Shown here in pieces: positions 1-4,916 of a DNA stretch of 6,188 nucleotides. The stretch comes from Verrucomicrobiales bacterium. GTDB lineage: Bacteria > Verrucomicrobiota > Verrucomicrobiia > Limisphaerales > UBA1100. The position numbers and the translations under genes are program-made. Position 1 is the stretch's first letter. Every line of letters begins with the position of its first letter. The notes under the pieces are model-generated. The model saw only the letters and a program-made list of their open reading frames with translations. It was not told the DNA's origin and made no database searches. Where the stretch lies: assembly GCA_003517285.1 (NCBI GenBank), contig DPAW01000223.1, positions 1 through 6,188 on the forward strand, written 5' to 3'.

Positions 1-651
1 AACCGCTGGCTACCGCTCCTGTGCACCATGAACGTGACCGTGGCCACGGAAATGGTGCGTGAACATTACGGGTTATCGCACGCGCAATATGAAAAGGCGG
101 CCGCCAAGGTTGGAGCCGGCAGTGACGGGCTGATTCTCTTACCTTATCTTGAAGGAGAACGAACTCCCAACGTACCGGAGGGCACGGGAGTTTGGCTTGG
201 CGCTAATACGCGTACGCATCGGCAGGGGCATTTTGCCCGAGCCGCCATGGAAGGCGTGACGATGGGGATGAACTACGGTTTGCGCCGATTGGCGGACTTG
301 GGCGTGAAGGCCAAACAGATCCGAGTAACCGGTGGCGGGGCGAATTCCAAGCTGTGGCGCCAAATCATGGCGGATATCTTCAATGCTGAGGTCGTGACCT
401 TGGCTGTCGGCGAAGGCGCGGCATACGGAGCGGCGTTACAGGCGATGTGGTGTGTGGTCCGAAATCGCGGTGAAAAAGTCTCCATCAGCGATCTCTCCGA
501 TCGTTTTGTGAAGCTCAACGACCGTGAAACCGCCCGGCCGCAAGGTAACAATTTGGCAGTTTATCGTGAAATTCAGGCTATTCAGGATCAAATGTCCGCC
601 AACCTGCGCGGAGTGTTCGCGGCCCACCGGAAATTTGTGGGCTGTGAATAA
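1..651 (+). CDS. xylB: Xylulokinase (FGGY-family carbohydrate kinase), C-terminal part, truncated by the window edge
   Basis: The frame is open from base 1 and ends at TAA 649-651, giving 216 residues without a start; the ATG at 28 is internal, because the preceding codons read NRWLPLLCTMN, a typical xylulokinase stretch. Xylulokinase phosphorylates D-xylulose with ATP to D-xylulose 5-phosphate in the cytoplasm, feeding the pentose phosphate pathway. What is visible is the FGGY C-terminal domain: PYLEGERTPN at residues 48-57, RAAMEG at about 80-85, the nucleotide-binding VTGGGANSKLWRQIMADIF at 109-127 and GEGAAYGAALQA near 137-148. Family members are about 480-520 residues, so rather more than half is missing, including the N-terminal domain and the catalytic aspartate. 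GERTPN and GEGAAYGAALQA favour xylulokinase over glycerol or gluconate kinase, but substrate choice in this family cannot be proven from the C-terminus. Any xylose isomerase or transporter partner would lie upstream of the window. Confidence 0.88.
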   Translation, partial: NRWLPLLCTMNVTVATEMVREHYGLSHAQYEKAAAKVGAGSDGLILLPYLEGERTPNVPEGTGVWLGANTRTHRQGHFARAAMEGVTMGMNYGLRRLADLGVKAKQIRVTGGGANSKLWRQIMADIFNAEVVTLAVGEGAAYGAALQAMWCVVRNRGEKVSISDLSDRFVKLNDRETARPQGNNLAVYREIQAIQDQMSANLRGVFAAHRKFVGCE

Positions 652-684
652 CATGGGAATAGCGATTTCTGCGGTGTGAATAAC
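643..684. repeat. Pair of 10-bp direct repeats spaced 32 bp apart
   Basis: TGTGAATAAC occurs at 643-652, overlapping the kinase stop codon, and again at 675-684 in the gap before the hibernation factor gene. The start-to-start distance of 32 bp is close to three helical turns, so both copies would face the same side of the DNA. This could be a tandem protein-binding site or a small duplication; chance is also possible. No protein that binds it is known to me. Confidence 0.3.
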
Positions 685-745
685 TGAATGACTTTTGTCC
701 CTCGCCCGCTGGCGATTCGCGGCTTGTGTGCTAAATTGGGGTAAC

Positions 746-1099
746 ATGAAATTGGTCCTGTCTACCCACAAGGTCACTCTCACTGATGGCCTGAAGGAAC
801 ACGTACGCCTGTGCATCGAAAAATTGGATCACCAGGAAACCCACGCGCTGAAGGCATTTGTCAATTTGGAGCGTGACCACAAGGGTGTGCCGAAAAATCA
901 GTACACCTGCACCATGAAGCTGGCTTTGCCGGGGCAAAATCTGATTGCTCGCGACGCGGAGAGCGATCTCTACGCGGCCATTGATCTGGTGACCAAGAAG
1001 ATTCAAGCCCAGTTGCGCAAGAGGCATAATAAGTTTAAAGCCCGCAACCACAAGGTGGCTGCCAGCGCCAAACAGGCACTGCAAGCCATCGCGGCCTAG
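746..1099 (+). CDS. hpf: Short ribosome hibernation-promoting factor (HPF/RaiA family)
   Basis: A 117-residue protein of the sigma-54 modulation / S30EA family. Such proteins bind the 30S subunit in the mRNA/tRNA channel and help store ribosomes as inactive 70S or 100S particles in slow growth. The sequence shows the single-domain beta-alpha-beta-beta-beta-alpha pattern: first strand and helix in MKLVLSTHKVTLTDGLKEHV (1-20), central strands at about 35-70, and the diagnostic ESDLYAAIDLVTKKIQAQLRK (72-92), followed by a basic tail (KRHNKFKARNHK). The length fits the short HPF class; the extra dimerisation domain of long HPF is absent. The ATG at 746 is chosen because it begins exactly at the family's first strand; a TTG at 695 would add 17 residues unlike the family. 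GGGGT at 738-742 lies only 3 bases before the ATG, so any Shine-Dalgarno is weak. The amidohydrolase gene starts 56 bases downstream on the same strand, so co-transcription is possible. Confidence 0.9.
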   Translation: MKLVLSTHKVTLTDGLKEHVRLCIEKLDHQETHALKAFVNLERDHKGVPKNQYTCTMKLALPGQNLIARDAESDLYAAIDLVTKKIQAQLRKRHNKFKARNHKVAASAKQALQAIAA

Positions 1100-1110
1100 C
1101 CAGTTTTTCA

Positions 1111-1171
1111 GTGCGCGCCATTGACCGCGCCAAAGGGAAATCGGTAGCTTCGCGCATGCTCTTGCGCGCAC
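1111..1171 (+). repeat. Competing inverted repeats around the amidohydrolase start codon
   Basis: CGCGCA (1151-1156) can pair with TGCGCG (1163-1168) across the 6-base loop TGCTCT, a hairpin that buries the proposed ATG (1156-1158). The downstream arm overlaps GCGCGCAC (1164-1171), which is also a perfect 8-bp complement of GTGCGCGC (1111-1118), 45 bases upstream. The two pairings are mutually exclusive, because both use 1164-1168. The pairings are seen directly. That they form in the mRNA and affect translation is inference, and GC-rich sequence makes short complementary tracts common. Confidence 0.35.
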
Positions 1172-2376
1172 GCCACATTCATCCTGTTTCTTCTCCGTCC
1201 ATTGAGGACGGGTTCGTCCGCCTTGATGGGGGGCGTATTTCAGAAATCGGACCGTGGAGTGAGTGTTCAAAACAATCCGAGGCAGAAGATCTGGGTGAAG
1301 TGATTCTGATGCCCGGTTTGGTGAATGCCCATTGTCATTTGAATTACACAGATTTTGTCGGAGCCATTCCTTCGACTTCTTCGTTTACTGAATGGATTCG
1401 AGCCATCGTTGATCTCAAGGCGGACGTGGATGATGCGGCTCACCAAGCATCATGGCTTCGCGGTGCGCAACAATGCCTTAATCATGGAATCACCACGCTC
1501 GGTAATATTGAAACCCGTCGGGATTTGCTGCCCGATCTGTGGTCGCAAACGCCGTTGCGAATGGTGTCGTTTCTCGAGATTATTTTGCTCCAACCCGAGA
1601 GCGATGTTGAGCAGGAATTGAAAGAACTCCAGACATGGATTCGGGGGAATACACCGCCTCGAGGCTGTGTGGGTCTCTCACCTCACGCGCCTTACACGAC
1701 AAAGTACGGATTGCTCGAGGCGTGCGCGGGTTTTCGTGATGTACCGATTGCCATGCATGTCGGTGAATCGACAGAGGAAAATCAAATGTTTCGCGAGGGT
1801 TCTGGGACCATGTTTGACATGCTTGCTCGGGTTGGCCGAAACATGGACGATTGCACTGGCAAATCACCGCTGGCCAACGTCCAACGTGCCGGATTGCTCG
1901 GGGAACGGTTCGTTTTGGTGCACGGAAACTATTTGGACGAATCCGATCGGCAGTTGATCTCTACGGCGGACGCCCATTGGGTGTATTGTCCGCGGAGTCA
2001 TGACTATTTTGGGCATCAAGCATTCGCGTTGGATGCGGTCCGGAATGCGGAGATCAATTTATGTCTGGGGACAGACAGTTTGGCGACCGTTTGTGATGCC
2101 AATGCGGAACTGGATCTGTTTGAGGAAATGCGAATGTTAGTTCAGCATCACCCGCAAGTGACTGCTGATGCTTGTGTGGATATGGTGACCCAAAATGCCG
2201 CCCGAGCGTTGAGGCTCGAAGAACAGGTGGGCACTTTGGAGCCGGGGAAAATGGCGGATTTGATCGCCTTGCCTTGGGATGAAAATAGTGGAGATGTGGC
2301 GGAGCAAATTGTGGCGCATCAAGGCGACGTGACGTCAGTCATGATTAACGGTGAATGGGTGGCGAGACATGATTGA
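1156..2376 (+). CDS. Metal-dependent amidohydrolase / deaminase of the chlorohydrolase-MtaD (TRZ/ATZ) type
   Basis: A 406-residue cytoplasmic enzyme of the amidohydrolase superfamily (COG0402 type). It has the small beta-sandwich beginning MLLRARHIHPVSSPSIEDG, then the TIM-barrel. The metal and catalytic set is complete: H59 and H61 in PGLVNAHCHLNYTDF, H177 in SPHAPYT, H201 and E204 in MHVGES, H256 in LVHGNYL and D307 in GTDSLAT. Near the C-terminus GTLEPGKMADLIAL returns to the sandwich. Relatives deaminate adenosine-type compounds (methylthioadenosine, S-adenosylhomocysteine, aminodeoxyfutalosine), guanine or triazines. CPRSHDYFGH with GTDSLAT recalls proteins often named aminodeoxyfutalosine deaminase, but no menaquinone gene is nearby and the substrate is unproven. 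The ATG at 1156 is chosen because it begins at the family N-terminus; a GTG at 1111 would add 15 residues of no family character. Neither start has a good Shine-Dalgarno. The stop overlaps bioF by 8 bases, suggesting an operon and translational coupling. Confidence 0.85.
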   Translation: MLLRARHIHPVSSPSIEDGFVRLDGGRISEIGPWSECSKQSEAEDLGEVILMPGLVNAHCHLNYTDFVGAIPSTSSFTEWIRAIVDLKADVDDAAHQASWLRGAQQCLNHGITTLGNIETRRDLLPDLWSQTPLRMVSFLEIILLQPESDVEQELKELQTWIRGNTPPRGCVGLSPHAPYTTKYGLLEACAGFRDVPIAMHVGESTEENQMFREGSGTMFDMLARVGRNMDDCTGKSPLANVQRAGLLGERFVLVHGNYLDESDRQLISTADAHWVYCPRSHDYFGHQAFALDAVRNAEINLCLGTDSLATVCDANAELDLFEEMRMLVQHHPQVTADACVDMVTQNAARALRLEEQVGTLEPGKMADLIALPWDENSGDVAEQIVAHQGDVTSVMINGEWVARHD

Positions 2377-3550
2377 CGCATTTGACCAGTTTTTGCACGG
2401 CGAGCTGAAGTCAATCGACGAGGCTGGCTTACTGCGTTCATTGCGCCGAATCGAAACGCCGCAGCAGGTTGAAGTGCATTCGGGTGATCGTGAGCTGATC
2501 AACTTTTCTTCCAACGATTATCTCGGCTTGGCGGCCCACGAGTCCTTGAGAATGGCCGCGCAAGACGGAGTGGAGACCTTGGGCGCTGGGGCCGGTTCGG
2601 CTCGTTTGATCAGTGGCTCTCAAACGATCGCCCATGAACTCGAGGCGGCACTGGGTGCCTTCAAGCAAACCGAAGCGGCCCTCAGTTTTTCCTCGGGTTA
2701 CACGGCAGCGCTAGGTACGGTGCCGGCATTGGTCGGACAGGGCGATGTAGTAATCATCGATAAACTGGTACACGCTTGCCTCGTTGATGCGGCCCGATTG
2801 TCCGGCGCGAAATTACGTGTGTTCAAACACAACGATCTGGCTGATTTGGAGTCCATTCTGCAATGGGCTTACGAAAGGGAGGGGAACACGCTGGTTATTA
2901 CTGAAAGCGTGTTTTCCATGGATGGCGATCTGGCGCCGGTGCGTGATTTGGTGCAGTTGAAAAATCGGTATGGCGCCTGGTTGATGTTGGATGAAGCGCA
3001 TGCGACCGGTTTGTACGGCGAAGGTCGGCGAGGGATTGCTGAGGAAATGGACGTGGCTGATGGCGTGGAGGTGCAACTTGGAACGTTGGGGAAAGCTTTG
3101 GGGGCGGCCGGCGGCTACATCTGCGGATCGCAGGCCTTGATTGATATGCTGGTGAATCGCGCCCGTAGCTTTATTTTTTCAACCGCCCCCGTGCCCGCGC
3201 AACTGTCGGCGGCCAAACGCGGGGTCGAGCTGGTCCAGTCGAACGAAGGGGAGGCGTTACGCAAACGCCTGTGGGCCAATGTGGATGCCTTGAAGAATGG
3301 GCTGATACAGCAGGGTTGGAAATTGCCTGTGGTGCGTAGTGCTATTATGCCTCTGATGATTGGCGATGAACGTGAGGCCTTAGCGCTGGCAGAACGTTTG
3401 GGGGATGCTGGGGTTTGGGTTCCGGCAATGCGTTATCCCACCGTCGCTCGGGGAGCGGCGCGATTACGGATTACGGTAAGCGCGGCCCATCAACCGAAAC
3501 ATCTGGATGCATTGCTGGAGGCATTAGGAAGCGGAACGGCCGATGCATAA
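2369..3550 (+). CDS. bioF: 8-amino-7-oxononanoate synthase (KAPA synthase, BioF)
   Basis: A 393-residue PLP enzyme of the alpha-oxoamine synthase family. BioF condenses L-alanine with a pimeloyl thioester, releasing CO2, to make 8-amino-7-oxononanoate, the first committed step of biotin ring assembly in the cytoplasm. Visible motifs are FSSNDYLGLA (46-55), the glycine-rich GAGAGSARLISGS (72-84), H135 in KLVHACLVDAARLSGA, ESVFSMDGDLAP (179-190), DEAHATGLYGEGRRG (208-222, with D208 and H211 contacting PLP) and TLGKALGAAGG with the Schiff-base lysine K242. RYPTVARGAARLRITVSAAH near the C-terminus resembles the BioF substrate-loop region rather than 2-amino-3-ketobutyrate ligase, and the bioA neighbour supports BioF. 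The ATG at 2369 gives MIDAFDQFL, normal for the family; a GTG at 2351 is in frame but would lie deeper inside the upstream gene. GGTGG at 2358-2362 is a plausible weak ribosome site. It overlaps the genes on both sides by 8 bases. Confidence 0.93.
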   Translation: MIDAFDQFLHGELKSIDEAGLLRSLRRIETPQQVEVHSGDRELINFSSNDYLGLAAHESLRMAAQDGVETLGAGAGSARLISGSQTIAHELEAALGAFKQTEAALSFSSGYTAALGTVPALVGQGDVVIIDKLVHACLVDAARLSGAKLRVFKHNDLADLESILQWAYEREGNTLVITESVFSMDGDLAPVRDLVQLKNRYGAWLMLDEAHATGLYGEGRRGIAEEMDVADGVEVQLGTLGKALGAAGGYICGSQALIDMLVNRARSFIFSTAPVPAQLSAAKRGVELVQSNEGEALRKRLWANVDALKNGLIQQGWKLPVVRSAIMPLMIGDEREALALAERLGDAGVWVPAMRYPTVARGAARLRITVSAAHQPKHLDALLEALGSGTADA

Positions 3551-4916
3551 ACTCGCTCAACTGGATCGGCGTTATGTCTGGCATCCCTTCACGCAAATGC
3601 GGGATTGGGAGCGAGCGGAACCGATCGTCTTGGTGCGGGGCAAGGGGGCGATGCTGGAGGATGCGCAGGGTAAAAAGTATCTCGATGGCAACGCCTCCAT
3701 TTGGACGAATCTGCACGGGCATAATCATCCCAAGCTGAACCGGGCCATTGAGCGGCAGTTGAAGCAGGTGGCGCACACATCCGCTCTGGGATTGGCCAAT
3801 AAGCCCGCTTCCCTGTTGGCGGAGAAACTGGTGAAAGGAGCAGGATGCCCGTTGAAAAAGGTTTTCTTTTCCGACGATGGCTCCACGGCCCTGGAGGTGG
3901 CCTTAAAGATGGCTTACGAATTTACCCGTCGCACGGGACGTTCGCGCGCGCCGCGGTTCCTTTCGTTGGATGGCGCGTATCATGGCGACACGATTGGCGC
4001 TACGAGCCTTGGGCATATTGATCTGTTTCACAAGTCCTACAGCGGTTTGTTGTTTAAGTCGGACAAAGTGGCTGCTCCGGCGTGTTATCGGTGCCCGTTC
4101 AATCGCGCCAAGCCGCAGCGCCGTGATGCGCGGTTGTATGCCAAATGCAATCACGAGTGTGCCACACAGGTAGAGCAGAAGCTTGAACGGCGTAAATACG
4201 CCGCGCTGGTGGTGGAGCCTCGGGTGCAGGGTGCAGCTGGGATGGTGATGCATCCGCCCGGATGGCTAAAGCGCGTGGCGGCAGCCGCGCGGGCAAGTGG
4301 CGCTCTTTTAATAGCCGATGAAGTGATGACGGGCTTTGGCCGTACGGGAAAGGTGTTTGCTGGAGGAAAGGAAAAGGTGGTGCCGGATCTTCTATGCCTA
4401 GCCAAGGGGATGACCGGAGGGTATTTGCCGATGGCGGCCACTTTGACGACGCAGTCGGTGTACAATGCGTTTCTGGGTGAGTACGAGGAATTCAAAACAT
4501 TCTTTCATGGTCACAGCTACACGGGCAATCAACTGGGAGCAGCAGCGGCTTTGGCCAGTTGGGGGTTGCTGCATCAGCCGAAGGCCAAGGTCCGACGCAA
4601 GGCAATGGAGCGGGTCTTGGAACACGAGTTGGATTCCTTGTGGGCTTTGGCCGCGGTGGGTGATGTACGACGGGAAGGGTTGGTTGTTGGGGTGGAGTTG
4701 GTTGCGGACTGGAAAACACGGCGGGCATTTGCGCTTAAGGATCGCGCCGGTTTTAGTGTGTGCGAGGCGATGGCCCGAAGAGGCGTCTTAACGCGCCCGA
4801 TTGGGAATGTGATTCCGCTTTTGCCGCCTTATTGTACTACGGATGCACAGTTGCGCAGGATGGTGCGCGTCTTGCGCGAATCCATTGTGGAAGTGCTCGG
4901 CGCTAGGCAGGTTTAA
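3543..4916 (+). CDS. bioA: Adenosylmethionine-8-amino-7-oxononanoate aminotransferase (DAPA synthase, BioA)
   Basis: A 457-residue class-III PLP aminotransferase that converts KAPA to 7,8-diaminopelargonic acid, the step after BioF. Family-specific features are YVWHPFTQM (11-19), DGNASIWTNLHGHNHP (48-63), SDDGSTALEVALKMA (110-124, the PLP phosphate site), AYHGDT (145-150), DEVMTGFGRTG (259-269, D259 holding the PLP nitrogen) and LAKGMTGGYLPMAAT, with the Schiff-base lysine K288. HGHSYTGNQLGAAAA (322-336) and a C-terminal domain follow. Length is normal to slightly long. Residues 177-206 form an insert with C181, C184, C202 and C206, absent from the E. coli enzyme as I recall it. The amino donor is usually S-adenosylmethionine, but some relatives (BioK) use lysine and the sequence alone does not decide. 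The ATG at 3543 overlaps the bioF stop by 8 bases; AGGAAG (3526-3531) sits 11 bases upstream. The stop shares TTAA with the convergent symporter gene. Confidence 0.93.
   Translation: MHKLAQLDRRYVWHPFTQMRDWERAEPIVLVRGKGAMLEDAQGKKYLDGNASIWTNLHGHNHPKLNRAIERQLKQVAHTSALGLANKPASLLAEKLVKGAGCPLKKVFFSDDGSTALEVALKMAYEFTRRTGRSRAPRFLSLDGAYHGDTIGATSLGHIDLFHKSYSGLLFKSDKVAAPACYRCPFNRAKPQRRDARLYAKCNHECATQVEQKLERRKYAALVVEPRVQGAAGMVMHPPGWLKRVAAAARASGALLIADEVMTGFGRTGKVFAGGKEKVVPDLLCLAKGMTGGYLPMAATLTTQSVYNAFLGEYEEFKTFFHGHSYTGNQLGAAAALASWGLLHQPKAKVRRKAMERVLEHELDSLWALAAVGDVRREGLVVGVELVADWKTRRAFALKDRAGFSVCEAMARRGVLTRPIGNVIPLLPPYCTTDAQLRRMVRVLRESIVEVLGARQV

Noticed and set aside
703..720. Small hairpins CGCC-CGCT-GGCG (703-714) and GCGATTCGC (712-720) before hpf
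   Set aside because: Four-bp stems that overlap each other in GC-rich sequence are expected by chance and show no T run or other supporting signal.
695..742. Possible sigma-70 promoter for hpf (TTGTCC at 695-700, TAAATT at 732-737)
   Set aside because: The spacing is about 31 bases instead of 16-18, and no acceptable -35 element lies at the right distance from TAAATT.
1056..1108. Possible terminator after hpf: TGGCT/AGCCA followed by five Ts at 1104-1108
   Set aside because: The stem is only 5 bp with a 37-base loop and the T run is short, so it does not meet the form of an intrinsic terminator; read-through into the amidohydrolase gene is more likely.
731..1270. A 179-codon open frame on the reverse strand
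   Set aside because: It lies opposite the clearly recognisable HPF gene and the start of the amidohydrolase, has no recognisable domain, and looks like a by-product of codon bias on the other strand.
2351..2371. GTG at 2351 as the bioF start
   Set aside because: It would add MNGWRD, which is simply the upstream gene's C-terminal coding region read in another frame; the ATG at 2369 gives a normal BioF N-terminus.
4151..4495. Open frames of about 65-116 codons on the reverse strand within bioA, including 3903-4253
   Set aside because: They are rich in Arg, Pro, Ala and His without family motifs, and sit opposite a gene with strong BioA signatures throughout.
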